Position numbers and translations under genes: made by a program. Of a stretch of DNA of 64,000 nt, positions 1 through 8,476 are shown piece after piece (within the stretch, counting starts at the first letter, position 1; the number at the start of each line of letters is the position of its first letter). This stretch comes from Flavobacteriales bacterium UBA4110 (lineage in GTDB: Bacteria; Bacteroidota; Bacteroidia; Flavobacteriales; Weeksellaceae): contig DFXK01000002.1 in NCBI GenBank assembly GCA_002383165.1, positions 448,239-512,238 of the forward strand. Reading direction: 5' to 3'. The notes below the pieces were generated by a model. The model was given only the letters and a program-made list of their open reading frames with translations, was not told the origin of the DNA and did not search any database.

Positions 1-2
1 CG

Positions 3-779
3 GGCGTTTCCAGAATTATGATGAACACGCTTCGCAACAAAGCAGAAAACAGTACCTCAAAACTGAAATCTGTTCATTCGGAAAAAATTGATAGCATTAG
101 AGAAAATCTTCACAGTTTGAAAGATAATCTTTCAGGAATTGATAAAATGAAAATTAATTTCGATAATTCTCATCTTCATAAAGGGAAAATTTTGGTCAAA
201 GCCGAACAAATTAATTTCAATTATCATCAAGACAATCTTTGGAAAAACAATCTAGATTTTCAAATTGTGAGTGGAGAAAGAATTGCGATAAAAGGCGATA
301 ACGGTTCAGGAAAAACAACTTTGATAAAACTGATTTTAGGAGAAATCAAACCGAATTTTGGTGAAATTTATTTATCTGAAAAGAAAACAATTTACATTGA
401 CCAAGAATATTCTTTGATTAAAAATGAACTTTCGGTTTATGAACAAGCGCAACAATTTAATTTAAAAAACCTCGAAGAACACGAAATTAAAACGATTTTA
501 GCTCGTTTTCTTTTCTGGAAAAATGATTGGGATAAAAAGTGCGAATTCCTAAGCGGAGGCGAAAAACTGAAACTTCTACTCTGCTGTCTTTCCATTCAGA
601 ATATTTCTCCGGATATGATAATTCTGGACGAACCGACCAATAATCTGGACATCCAAAATATTGAGATTCTGACATCTGCAATCAACGATTACGAAGGAAC
701 TTTGATTGTAGTTTCACACGATAATCGATTTTTGGAAGATATTAATATTAGTAGCTTTGTCATTCTGAACGAAATGTAA
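3..779 (+). CDS. ABC-F family ATPase, C-terminal half (5' end outside window)
   Basis: The reading frame is open to the left edge, so this is the C-terminal part of a larger protein and the ATG at 18 is internal. Counting from that ATG, residues 1-50 are a charged helical stretch like the ABC-F interdomain linker. A complete nucleotide-binding domain follows: Walker A GDNGSGKT (93-100), signature LSGGE (178-182), Walker B IILDEPTNNLD and the H-switch SHD (233-235). ABC-F proteins have two such domains and no membrane segments, and act on the ribosome as translation factors or antibiotic-protection proteins. Which subgroup this is cannot be told without the N-terminal half. The gene ends at a bidirectional terminator. 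Confidence 0.88.
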   Translation, partial: GVSRIMMNTLRNKAENSTSKLKSVHSEKIDSIRENLHSLKDNLSGIDKMKINFDNSHLHKGKILVKAEQINFNYHQDNLWKNNLDFQIVSGERIAIKGDNGSGKTTLIKLILGEIKPNFGEIYLSEKKTIYIDQEYSLIKNELSVYEQAQQFNLKNLEEHEIKTILARFLFWKNDWDKKCEFLSGGEKLKLLLCCLSIQNISPDMIILDEPTNNLDIQNIEILTSAINDYEGTLIVVSHDNRFLEDINISSFVILNEM

Positions 780-828
780 TGAAGTGAAGAATCTAAAGAT
801 TCCTCGTTCCGCGGAATGACAAAAATAA

Positions 829-854
829 AAACGCCTCGATTAATCGAGGCGTTT
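829..854. terminator. bidirectional intrinsic terminator
   Basis: Perfect palindrome AAACGCCTCGATT/AATCGAGGCGTTT between the convergent ABC-F and quinol monooxygenase genes, with A-rich and T-rich flanks. Confidence 0.8.
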
Positions 855-859
855 ATATT

Positions 860-1147
860 TTAAACTAATTTCGCCAGATAAATTTCTGCTGGATTTTCTA
901 ATAAATCAGGAACTTTTTCAACAAATTCTTGAATGTAAGGTTGTTGATTATGAGCATCCAAACCTTCTTTGCTTTTCCAAATCTCGTGAAAGATAAAAAC
1001 CGTTTCGTCATCCAGACTTTGCTGTAGTTCATACTTTTCGCAAGCCTCTTCCTTTCTCGTATTCAGAACCATATTGTCAAGAATTGATTTCAAATCCTGA
1101 ATCGATTCTTTCTTTGATTTTAAAATTGCAGTTAAATAAATTGACAT
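860..1147 (-). CDS. putative quinol monooxygenase (ABM domain, YgiN-like)
   Basis: A 95-residue protein of the antibiotic-biosynthesis-monooxygenase (ABM) fold: an N-terminal strand (SIYLTAILKSK), a helical middle, and the typical EKYELQQSLDD and FHEIWKSKEGLDAH segments. Small ABM proteins act as dimers. The E. coli relative YgiN oxidises menadiol and is encoded beside the quinone reductase MdaB. Here too an MdaB-like gene lies 15 bp upstream on the same strand, so the two probably form a quinone redox pair. Its start is an ATG. The exact substrate is unknown. Confidence 0.82.
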   Translation of the reverse strand: MSIYLTAILKSKKESIQDLKSILDNMVLNTRKEEACEKYELQQSLDDETVFIFHEIWKSKEGLDAHNQQPYIQEFVEKVPDLLENPAEIYLAKLV

Positions 1148-1162
1148 TTTGATTTTATTTAA

Positions 1163-1783
1163 TTAATTAAACACTTTAAATCCCTCAGTTTTCAAAGCTT
1201 TTTTTAGATAATTTTTGTATTCAATTTCATAGTTATCGATTCTTTCCTGACTTGCAGATTTTTCCATATCGTGGAAATGAAAACTTCCCAAATGTGACAT
1301 TCCCGTGAAAGCATTCATTCTATGAAAACCGAATAAAACGCCCTCGTCCACAGAATGTTGATTGAAAAATTCTCCTTCCAAAGTGAAAGCAGTTTCCGGC
1401 GCATTCCAACTTGTTGTCACAAAATATTTTTTACCCTGCATCAAACCTCCAGTTCCGTAATTGATGGCAGGATTTACTCTAGAACGACCATCACTTTTAT
1501 AAAGTCCGTTGTTGTGACCAGCTGTGAAAACTTCATCAATATAAAATTTCAGACGATTCGGAACCTGAAACCACCAAACCGGAAAATGATACACGACAAT
1601 ATCTGCCCATTTGAAATTCTCAGCTTCCTGAACTGCATCAAATTCATCATTGACATTCGTAATTCTGATTTCAAAATTTTCATTTTCTAAAATCTCTTTA
1701 GTCCAATTTGTAATCGTTTTATTAAATGCTCCACCAGAATGTGCGAAAGTTTGTCCACCGTTGATTATGAATATATTTTTCAT
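1163..1783 (-). CDS. mdaB: NAD(P)H-dependent quinone oxidoreductase, MdaB-like
   Basis: A 206-residue flavodoxin-fold oxidoreductase (Flavodoxin_2 type). The N-terminus IFIINGGQTFAHSGGAFN is the FMN/FAD phosphate-binding loop of MdaB proteins. ADIVVYHFPVWWFQVP and the YGTGGLMQGKKY region complete the flavin site. The family reduces quinones by two electrons, avoiding semiquinone radicals. It is co-directional with the quinol monooxygenase gene (15 bp gap) and divergent from a LysR regulator, which probably controls both. The symbol rests on family resemblance and gene order. Confidence 0.85.
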   Translation of the reverse strand: MKNIFIINGGQTFAHSGGAFNKTITNWTKEILENENFEIRITNVNDEFDAVQEAENFKWADIVVYHFPVWWFQVPNRLKFYIDEVFTAGHNNGLYKSDGRSRVNPAINYGTGGLMQGKKYFVTTSWNAPETAFTLEGEFFNQHSVDEGVLFGFHRMNAFTGMSHLGSFHFHDMEKSASQERIDNYEIEYKNYLKKALKTEGFKVFN

Positions 1784-1855
1784 TAATTGGTTATTTAAAT
1801 TATTAATACTGCAAATTTCCGATAGAAAAATGAATTATAAAAATAATATAAATTA

Positions 1856-1863
1856 TATATTTG
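1856..1863 (+). promoter_or_regulatory. -7 promoter element of the lysR gene
   Basis: TATATTTG matches the Bacteroidota -7 consensus TAnnTTTG, 20 nt before the ATG at 1884. No clear -33 TTG is visible. Confidence 0.5.
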
Positions 1864-1883
1864 CATTATAATTATGATACAAA

Positions 1884-2780
1884 ATGATAAATCTGGAATG
1901 GCTTAGAACCTTTAAAAGTGTTTATGAAACTCAGTCTTATACGAAAGCTGCGAAGGAATTATATATTTCCCAACCCGGCGTAAGCCTTCATATTGGTTCC
2001 TTGGAAGCTTATGTTGGTTACTCTTTGTTCGAAAGGATTTCAAAGAAACTCATTCCTACAGAGAAAGCGAAGATACTTTACAATTTCACTTTGGAGCCAC
2101 TTTTAAAACTGGAAACCGCCGAACAAACCTTTCATAAAACCACAAAAACCGAACGTCCAACTGTGAGCATCGGGATGTGCTTTGAGACTTTTCAATTCAC
2201 TTTGGAAAAGCATATTCCGACATTTGATTTTAATGTAATTATTCGTTTTGGAATGTATGAGCAGATGTTTACAGATTTGGATAACGGATTGCTGGACTTG
2301 ATTATTACTCCAAGAAAAACCAATCTTAAAAACCTGAATTTCGAAGCGTTTTCCAAAGAAAAAATCGTTTTGATTAATGGAACCGGAACTGATACTTCTG
2401 AATTCAAAAAATTGATTAAAACCAATAAAATCGAAGAAGCCGAAAACTGGTTGAAACAGCAAATCTGGTATAGTACAGCAGCGGATATGGAACATCTTAA
2501 TAACTTTTGGAAAGCTAATTTTAACCGACATCCGGACTTTAAACCAAATTATATTGTTCCGAATATTAGTTCGATTGTGCGTTGTTTAAGTGGAAATTCG
2601 GGTTTCTCAATCGTTCCTGATTTTCTTTGTAAAAAAGAGATTGCAAACGGAGGAATCGAAATTACTTGGGAAGGCAACAACAAAATCGAGAACACTTTAC
2701 ACTTTGGAGAACGATCAAAAAATATGGTTCAAAATGAGATTAACGAAATCAAAAGTATTTTCAGAAATGAGAATTTTTAA
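1884..2780 (+). CDS. LysR family transcriptional regulator
   Basis: A 298-residue protein with an N-terminal winged helix-turn-helix (about residues 4-62; NLEWLRTFKSVYETQSYTKA, then SQPGVSLHIGSLE and the LFERISKK turn). A LysR substrate-binding domain covers about 90-290. It is transcribed divergently from the MdaB-like and monooxygenase genes with 100 bp between, the usual arrangement for a LysR regulator and its target. An electrophile or quinone signal is therefore likely, but this is inference from position. A hairpin terminator follows. Confidence 0.9.
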   Translation: MINLEWLRTFKSVYETQSYTKAAKELYISQPGVSLHIGSLEAYVGYSLFERISKKLIPTEKAKILYNFTLEPLLKLETAEQTFHKTTKTERPTVSIGMCFETFQFTLEKHIPTFDFNVIIRFGMYEQMFTDLDNGLLDLIITPRKTNLKNLNFEAFSKEKIVLINGTGTDTSEFKKLIKTNKIEEAENWLKQQIWYSTAADMEHLNNFWKANFNRHPDFKPNYIVPNISSIVRCLSGNSGFSIVPDFLCKKEIANGGIEITWEGNNKIENTLHFGERSKNMVQNEINEIKSIFRNENF

Positions 2781-2841
2781 TTAATGCTTTATATTTTTAC
2801 CACATAGGCACATAGAAATGTGAATTAAATTATCAATTAAA

Positions 2842-2880
2842 AAGAGCAAATAGGAAAAATCTATTTGCTCTTAATTTTTT
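2842..2880. terminator. intrinsic terminator between lysR and murI
   Basis: A 12-bp stem AAGAGCAAATAG/CTATTTGCTCTT (2842-2853 and 2861-2872) followed by TTAATTTTTT. It can end lysR on plus and murI on minus. Confidence 0.75.
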
Positions 2881-2916
2881 TATAATAAACAACTATGTGT
2901 CTTAATTTAAAACTCT

Positions 2917-3747
2917 TTAAAGAACTTTCAGTACTAAATCAATTGATTTTCCAAAAAATTTTTTAGAGATTTTTTCGAAATTTTTGGTAATATCTGACAA
3001 GAAGAATTCATAGGTTGATTGATGATTTTCTTCATTCAAAAGATGATGTTTATCCAAAATCATTTTCAATTGATTGGCAACAATATTTGGAGAATCTATG
3101 ACACGGACTCTGTTTCCATAATATTGCTTGATTTCGTCAATCAGAAGTGGATAATGTGTACAACCAAGAATTAAGGTCTCAATATTTTTTAACTTACTAT
3201 TACTCAAATAATTATAAATAATAGAATGTGTGATCGGATGATTTTTGAAACCTTCTTCAATGGCTGGAACCAAAAGAGGCGTTGCCAACTCATCAACTTT
3301 GATGAATTTGTTATGTTTTCGGATTGATTTTTTATAAAGCCCTGAATTAACCGTTGCTTTGGTTGCAATCACACCAACATTATTATGAATTTCGTATGAA
3401 ACTTTTTCCGCAACCGGATTAATCACATCAATCACAGGAACTCTGTCCGCAACCAATTCCTGAACTTCCTGTAAAGCGTTAGCTGTCGCTGAATTACAGG
3501 CAATCACAATCGCTTTACAGTTTTTCTCCAGAAGAAAATTGGTAATTTTTGTTGAATAACCGACAATAGCTTCGCGGGATTTCTCACCGTAAGGAAGATG
3601 TTTTGTATCGCCAAAATAAATCAAATCTTCGTTGGGTAATAATCTTTTGATTTCTTTCGCAACCGTTAATCCACCAACTCCGGAATCAAAAATCCCGATT
3701 GGCTGATTGGCTGAAAGATGTGTGTAGTCGGCTTTTTTCTTTTTCAA
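2917..3747 (-). CDS. murI: glutamate racemase
   Basis: A 276-residue glutamate racemase, which makes D-glutamate for peptidoglycan. DSGVGGL (21-27) is the glycine-rich substrate loop. The two catalytic cysteines are C84 in ACNSAT and C196 in LGCTHYP, and TKHLPYGEKS is also typical. The only usable start in frame is TTG at 3747, because a stop lies upstream and there is no in-frame ATG before the conserved PIGIFDSG. A 245-bp repeat-bearing gap separates it from hemW upstream on the same strand. Confidence 0.95.
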   Translation of the reverse strand: MKKKKADYTHLSANQPIGIFDSGVGGLTVAKEIKRLLPNEDLIYFGDTKHLPYGEKSREAIVGYSTKITNFLLEKNCKAIVIACNSATANALQEVQELVADRVPVIDVINPVAEKVSYEIHNNVGVIATKATVNSGLYKKSIRKHNKFIKVDELATPLLVPAIEEGFKNHPITHSIIYNYLSNSKLKNIETLILGCTHYPLLIDEIKQYYGNRVRVIDSPNIVANQLKMILDKHHLLNEENHQSTYEFFLSDITKNFEKISKKFFGKSIDLVLKVL

Positions 3748-3772
3748 GAGATAATCTTTTATCTGTTATTTT

Positions 3773-3870
3773 GAACGCAAAGTCCGCAAAGTTTATTTGA
3801 CAATTGAAATGTTTTTAAGTTCGCAAAGACACTTCGACAGGCTCAGCATAAACTTCAAACTTAGCAAAGA
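3773..3870. repeat. dispersed GCAAAG-word repeat, copy 1
   Basis: The pattern is CGCAAAGTCCGCAAAG, about 25 AT-rich bases, AAGTTCGCAAAGAC, then ACTTAGCAAAG. The same order of words recurs at 23230, 27534 and 42804. This copy is interrupted by a short segment containing TTCGACAGGCTCAGC. It fills most of the murI-hemW gap (3748-3992). The rest of the gap is AT-rich and ends with a fragment GAGATTCCTCCGAAATGACA that resembles one at 798-820. Confidence 0.6.
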
Positions 3871-3992
3871 TTTAGCTTTACAAAAATAAGGAAATTAACA
3901 TTTAAAATCATAATTTTTGTCATTGCTTAAAAATCTAAATTTCTGAGATTCCTCCGAAATGACAAGCGTAACGTATTATTAGAACAAAAAAT

Positions 3993-5117
3993 TTAAACTA
4001 TAAATAAATCACTCGCAATTCCGTCTGCTAAAAACCAATGTTTTTCAGGAATTTTGAGATAATTATTTTCAATTATTAGAATCTCGGATTCTATTTTTGA
4101 TTTGATTTCTTGATTGAGATAATCGATTACTTCTGAGGAAAAATTTTGATTGATTCTGTTCAAATCTACACCCCAAATTGTCCTTAACCCAATCATAATC
4201 ATTTCGTTAAATCTGTCTTTTTCCGTGAGTATTTCCTTTTCTATTGGAAGAATATTTTGGTTTAGATTTTTGATATAAATTGGATTATTGGCAATATTCC
4301 AACTTCTTTCGAAACTGCCATTATAAGAATGCGCTGAAGGTCCAATTCCTAAATAAGGTTCTGATTTCCAATATGCAGAATTATGTTTGGAATGAAAGCC
4401 CGGTTTTCCAAAATTTGAAATCTCATAATGATCGAATCCATTATCTTTCAGGAAATCTTTCATATAATAAAATTCCTGGTTCTGTTCCGTTTCTTCGGGA
4501 GAACGGATTTTTCCATTTTCAATCCATTTTTCCAAAGCTGTTTTTGGTTCAACAGTAAGAGCGTAAGACGAAACGTGAGGAACTTGCAGTTCAATTGTTT
4601 TATTGAGATTGTCTTTCCAGATTTCGAAATTTGAAGTCGGCGAACCATAAATCAGATCGACGCTGATGTTTACCAATCCAAAATCTTGCGCTCTTTTAAT
4701 CGAGCTTTCTGCTTCGGACGCATTGTGCGCTCGGTTCATCAATTTCAAATCTTCATCATAAAAACTTTGGGTTCCAATTGACAAACGATTGATTTCGGTT
4801 TGAGATAATTCTTTGAGGAAATTTTTATTAAGATCATCAGGATTGGATTCCAATGTAATTTCAATATTCTCATCAAAACTGAAATATTTTTGAATCTCAT
4901 CAATCAACGATTTGATTTCATCACCACTGAGAACAGAAGGTGTTCCGCCACCGAAATAAAGGGATTTCAGGGTTTTATTTTCGAGTTCGTTGTGTCTGAG
5001 TTGGATTTCTTTTTTGATAGCAGATAACATCTCGTCTTTCAAACTAAAGGAAGTTGAAAAGTGAAAATTACAATAGCTGCATTTCTGTTTACAAAAAGGG
5101 ATGTGGAGATAAATCAA
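3993..5117 (-). CDS. hemW: radical SAM heme chaperone HemW
   Basis: A 374-residue radical SAM protein. The iron-sulfur motif is CX3CX2C at C9, C13 and C16 (IPFCKQKCSYCNFHF), the spacing typical of HemW and HemN. LYFGGGTPS, the SIGTQSF region and SVDLIYGSP match HemW, which delivers heme to target proteins rather than acting as coproporphyrinogen dehydrogenase. It lacks the N-terminal extension of HemN. The start is TTG at 5117, directly before the conserved IYLHIPFC; a stop codon lies three codons upstream. Confidence 0.92.
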   Translation of the reverse strand: MIYLHIPFCKQKCSYCNFHFSTSFSLKDEMLSAIKKEIQLRHNELENKTLKSLYFGGGTPSVLSGDEIKSLIDEIQKYFSFDENIEITLESNPDDLNKNFLKELSQTEINRLSIGTQSFYDEDLKLMNRAHNASEAESSIKRAQDFGLVNISVDLIYGSPTSNFEIWKDNLNKTIELQVPHVSSYALTVEPKTALEKWIENGKIRSPEETEQNQEFYYMKDFLKDNGFDHYEISNFGKPGFHSKHNSAYWKSEPYLGIGPSAHSYNGSFERSWNIANNPIYIKNLNQNILPIEKEILTEKDRFNEMIMIGLRTIWGVDLNRINQNFSSEVIDYLNQEIKSKIESEILIIENNYLKIPEKHWFLADGIASDLFIV

Positions 5118-5199
5118 GCTGAGTTATAAATGATTAATTATGAATTGTTTGTTATAAATTGAAAATCATTAACAATTAACCATTGACAATTTTATAAAA

Positions 5200-6168
5200 C
5201 TATCTATAACGGAAACCTCTAGAATTAATAAAGTTTTCTATATTAAATCCAATAGACAGCATAAAACTATTACCGAAATTTTCAGTAAGTTCAGAAACTC
5301 CCATATTGTAAACTGCGCCAAAAGTCAGAAATGCTACTTTTCCTTTGATGACAGGTGAAAGACCAAGGTTCTGGCTCCCAACCGCACTTTTAGCACTTCT
5401 GAAACTGATTCCTGCGGAAATATTATTCTTCTCTCCAAAAGCCGTAGCCATCACGTTATAATCTATGATTCTTGAGGAATTGGTGTTTAAGTTCATCATC
5501 ATAGAAGGTGTGAGGTAAAGCCAGTCTACAAAATGCCAGTCATATCCTACATTGAAGTAAAATTTAGTTGGTGACAGTTCAATCCCGTTCACAATAGGAA
5601 TATCATTGCTCAGGGGAATATCTACTACTGAAACACCTGCGAAAAAGTGCCGATACTTCAACGCTGTTCCCAGATTGGCATAAGCAATAAAAATATCATT
5701 GGTATTCTCTCCTAGCACCTGATCACCTGGCTGCTCAGGATTGAGCTGCGTGTAATCTATATTCATATTATAGAGATTGGTTCCTATACCGAAAGAAAAC
5801 TGATCCTGCCTGTCTTCTTCATCTGTAATGGGAATAAAATAAGAAGCACCAAGCATCAAACCATTAGACGAAATAGGTCCGTTCTGATCTCTAAAAAATG
5901 AAATCCCAGCTCCTACTCTGTCAAAAACATTGGCATGTAAGCCTAAAGACTGGACATTTGGAGACTCACTAAGTTGTGAGAATTGTTTTTGATAATTGAT
6001 ATTAAGAACCACGTCATCCGTTTTACCTAATAATGCTGGATTAAAAAGGAAATCTCCATCCACAAGATACTGCTGATAGAATGGCAAAGTCTCCTGCGCT
6101 TTCACAGTACTTATCGCTCCTGAAGCCAGAAGTATAATGATTTTATATAGTATGTAACTTTTCTTCAC
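5200..6168 (-). CDS. PorP/SprF family type IX secretion outer-membrane protein
   Basis: A 322-residue predicted outer-membrane beta-barrel. The start chosen is GTG at 6168, giving a signal peptide (VKKSYILYKIIILLASG to VKAQ). A longer frame to 6381 would overlap rluD and adds no plausible protein. Mature residues begin with PFYQQYL...FNPALLGK, the family hallmark, followed by alternating strands such as VGAGISFFRDQNG. PorP/SprF proteins work with the type IX machinery or serve gliding adhesins. Standing apart from other secretion genes, this one may be a stand-alone paralogue. A -7 box lies 4 nt before the GTG. Confidence 0.85.
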   Translation of the reverse strand: MKKSYILYKIIILLASGAISTVKAQETLPFYQQYLVDGDFLFNPALLGKTDDVVLNINYQKQFSQLSESPNVQSLGLHANVFDRVGAGISFFRDQNGPISSNGLMLGASYFIPITDEEDRQDQFSFGIGTNLYNMNIDYTQLNPEQPGDQVLGENTNDIFIAYANLGTALKYRHFFAGVSVVDIPLSNDIPIVNGIELSPTKFYFNVGYDWHFVDWLYLTPSMMMNLNTNSSRIIDYNVMATAFGEKNNISAGISFRSAKSAVGSQNLGLSPVIKGKVAFLTFGAVYNMGVSELTENFGNSFMLSIGFNIENFINSRGFRYR

Positions 6169-6172
6169 GACA

Positions 6173-6180
6173 CAAATATA
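6173..6180 (-). promoter_or_regulatory. -7 promoter element of the PorP/SprF gene
   Basis: TATATTTG on the minus strand, ending 4 nt before the GTG start at 6168. If used, the transcript would begin at or next to the start codon. Confidence 0.5.
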
Positions 6181-6187
6181 TAAAACT

Positions 6188-7252
6188 CTAGTTATTTTCC
6201 AGATATTTCCTCCAACGTTCGGAAGCTTCCTGCATATCTTTTGGCATAGGACTTTCAAAATACAATTCTTTTTTGGTGACAGGATGTATGAAGCCAAGAG
6301 TATGCGCATGCAAGGCGTGTCTTGGCAGTACTTCGAAAACATTCTGAACAAATTGTTTATATTTCGGAAGGTTAACGCCACGCATTATTATATTGCCTTC
6401 ATATCGTTCATCATTAAATAACGTATGTCCGATATGTTTCATATGCGCGCGGATCTGATGTGTCCTTCCTGTTTCCAGTTTACACTCCACCCAAGTCATA
6501 TAACGGAATCGTTCCAAAACTTTATAATGAGTCACTGCGTGTTTTCCATGGCTTCCGTCCACATAAGTGTACATTTGCATTCTGTTTTTTGGATGTCTCC
6601 CGATGTGACCCGTAACCGTACCTTGATCATCCTGAACGTTGCCCCAAACAAAAGCCCAATAAAGCCTTTTCGTTTTCCTATCAAAAAACTGTTTTGCCAG
6701 GTGACTGAGTGCATATTCGTTTTTAGCAATGACCAAAAGTCCTGATGTATCTTTATCAATCCTGTGAACCAGACCAACTCTGTCCAGATCGGAATTATAA
6801 TTTGGATCTTTTGCAAAGTGAAAAGCCAAAGCATTCACCAGTGTTCCGTCCCAATTCCCAAATCCAGGGTGAACCACCATTCCGGCATCTTTATCTACCA
6901 CAACTAGGTCATCATCTTCATAAACGATATTAATAGGAATATCTTGTGGGATGATCACATTTTCTCTTGGCGGATGAGCAAGAAGCACACTGATTTCATC
7001 GCCTGGTTTTACTCTGTAGTTTTGTTTTACAGGATTACCATTCACCACTACATTACCCGCTCTGCAGGTTTGGGAAATTTTATTTCGGGATGAGTTCTGA
7101 CGGTGTATGAGCAAAAATTTATCAATCCTGAGGGGTTCCTGATTTTTATCTACCTTAATATTAAGATGCTCAAAAAGTCCACTGTTTTCATCAGCAGAAC
7201 TGTCATCCTCAGTGAATTGGTTTTCCAGAAAATCTTCGTTTTCGTCCAGCAT
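6188..7252 (-). CDS. rluD: RluD-like 23S rRNA pseudouridine synthase (RluA family)
   Basis: A 354-residue pseudouridine synthase. An acidic N-terminus (1-38) is followed by an S4 RNA-binding domain (about 39-95, EPLRIDKFLLIH...VNG). The catalytic domain carries HRIDKDTSGLLV with the catalytic Asp at 166, and later RTHQIRAHM. RluD modifies helix 69 of 23S rRNA. RluA-family members with an S4 domain of this length are usually RluD, but substrate identity is inferred. It lies downstream of the PASTA gene and 19 bp upstream of the PorP/SprF gene on the same strand. Confidence 0.9.
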   Translation of the reverse strand: MLDENEDFLENQFTEDDSSADENSGLFEHLNIKVDKNQEPLRIDKFLLIHRQNSSRNKISQTCRAGNVVVNGNPVKQNYRVKPGDEISVLLAHPPRENVIIPQDIPINIVYEDDDLVVVDKDAGMVVHPGFGNWDGTLVNALAFHFAKDPNYNSDLDRVGLVHRIDKDTSGLLVIAKNEYALSHLAKQFFDRKTKRLYWAFVWGNVQDDQGTVTGHIGRHPKNRMQMYTYVDGSHGKHAVTHYKVLERFRYMTWVECKLETGRTHQIRAHMKHIGHTLFNDERYEGNIIMRGVNLPKYKQFVQNVFEVLPRHALHAHTLGFIHPVTKKELYFESPMPKDMQEASERWRKYLENN

Positions 7253-7264
7253 ATTTTAATTTTA

Positions 7265-7293
7265 AAAGGCTCCAACTAATCGCTGAAGCCTTT
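7265..7293 (-). terminator. weak hairpin between PASTA gene and rluD
   Basis: A 7-bp stem AAAGGCT/AGCCTTT followed on the minus strand by TTTTAAAATT. It may act as a partial terminator or processing site inside the PASTA-rluD pair. Confidence 0.35.
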
Positions 7294-7300
7294 ATAATTT

Positions 7301-8347
7301 TTATTCTATTACAACTTTTTTGGGTTTAGGCTTTTCCGCAGGTTTAGAAGTTTGCGGTGTTGCAGAATTATTAGTTTTTACAGAAGCTTGTGAAGAACCG
7401 CCCGAAGAACTGGAATTCGTATTCGCTGGTTTCGGTTTCGGAACTGATGTAGCAGTAGTGGCAGCAGGGGGATTTTTGGTTACCGGTGCAGGCCTCTCCT
7501 CTGCTGTAGGTATTTCGTGGTATTCAATGGGAGCTAATGTAGTATCTATCTTAGGACGATACATCTCATCCAGCTGCTTAATCTTGTTCTGCAGTTCGGC
7601 AGGTGTTTTTTTACTGGCCCAGAGGTCAATCTGCATTCCCTGATCCCGCAATGCTCCAAACTCTGGATCCTGATAATATACAATATCTGAATCATCCTTT
7701 CCGCCATCTTCGTGCTCCACAATACCCACTTCAAATAAAGCCTGAGCAATAATTTTTTTAGCTTCCTGAACTGTTCTTCCGACAACATTAGGAATGGATA
7801 CATTTCTAAGCGGTCCGGAACCTATGACCAAATCAACGGCTGAAAATCTAGGAATTTGAGTTCCTGGTTTCACACTTGTTCCATTATAAAGAATTCTGAG
7901 CACAGCATCTCTTTGGATACTTGGTTCATAAAGCGTATCTCCGACTTTAAGACCAACAAGATTTAATTGATTAAAAGCTAAACCTTTATATCTGTCAATA
8001 ATATCTGGAATAGCGACTTTCGCCCAAGTTCTCGGATTAACTTTCAAGGTGATAATTCTTCCGTTCTTTACATTAGACCCTGGATTCGGGTTAACGGCCA
8101 AAACCTGAAAAGGACGGAATTTCGGATCATACTTAAAACTGTCTACTTCATATTCCAGACCGGAATCGTCCAAGATTTTAATAGCGTCGTGTACTGTCAT
8201 ATTCATAACATTAGGTACAGGAACTTCTTCTCCGTGATTCGTATGAAACTCCAGCCATCGGAATGTGAGCCATACCAAACCGGCAAAAAGAGCCATTGCC
8301 AAAACTATATTAACTAATACTTTCCAGTGGAAAAGTGACTTGAACAT
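7301..8347 (-). CDS. PASTA domain-containing membrane-anchored protein
   Basis: A 348-residue protein with one N-terminal membrane helix (about 10-30) and three PASTA modules (about 42-108, 110-180 and 182-250), each with the VPNV or IPDI entry and a G..V..G pattern. The tail (270-345) is rich in Pro, Ser, Thr and Lys and is probably disordered. PASTA domains bind peptidoglycan fragments. Unlike Gram-positive kinases with PASTA repeats, this protein has no kinase domain. It sits beside rluD, a pairing I recall from other Flavobacteriia. The function is not established; a cell-envelope role is inferred. Confidence 0.88.
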   Translation of the reverse strand: MFKSLFHWKVLVNIVLAMALFAGLVWLTFRWLEFHTNHGEEVPVPNVMNMTVHDAIKILDDSGLEYEVDSFKYDPKFRPFQVLAVNPNPGSNVKNGRIITLKVNPRTWAKVAIPDIIDRYKGLAFNQLNLVGLKVGDTLYEPSIQRDAVLRILYNGTSVKPGTQIPRFSAVDLVIGSGPLRNVSIPNVVGRTVQEAKKIIAQALFEVGIVEHEDGGKDDSDIVYYQDPEFGALRDQGMQIDLWASKKTPAELQNKIKQLDEMYRPKIDTTLAPIEYHEIPTAEERPAPVTKNPPAATTATSVPKPKPANTNSSSSGGSSQASVKTNNSATPQTSKPAEKPKPKKVVIE

Positions 8348-8453
8348 AATTATTCTTTTTCAGAAATAGTAACGCAAAGATAGATAATTAAATTGTATTA
8401 TTCTTTCATAGAACTGTTACAAAAAGAAAATCGGTCAATTGCTATAAAAACCT

Positions 8454-8461
8454 TATTTTTG
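8454..8461 (+). promoter_or_regulatory. -7 promoter element of hpt-adk-obg
   Basis: TATTTTTG, 15 nt before the ATG at 8477. It lies inside the longer open frame that begins at 8393 and so supports the shorter start. Confidence 0.55.
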
Positions 8462-8476
8462 TACTTTCAAAAACTT

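Noticed and set aside
6169..6381. N-terminal extension of the PorP/SprF frame
   Set aside because: It overlaps rluD in another frame and has no signal peptide or family similarity; the GTG at 6168 gives a proper signal peptide.
8393..8476. Longer start for hpt
   Set aside because: A -7 promoter word lies inside it, and the extra 28 residues are not part of the family.
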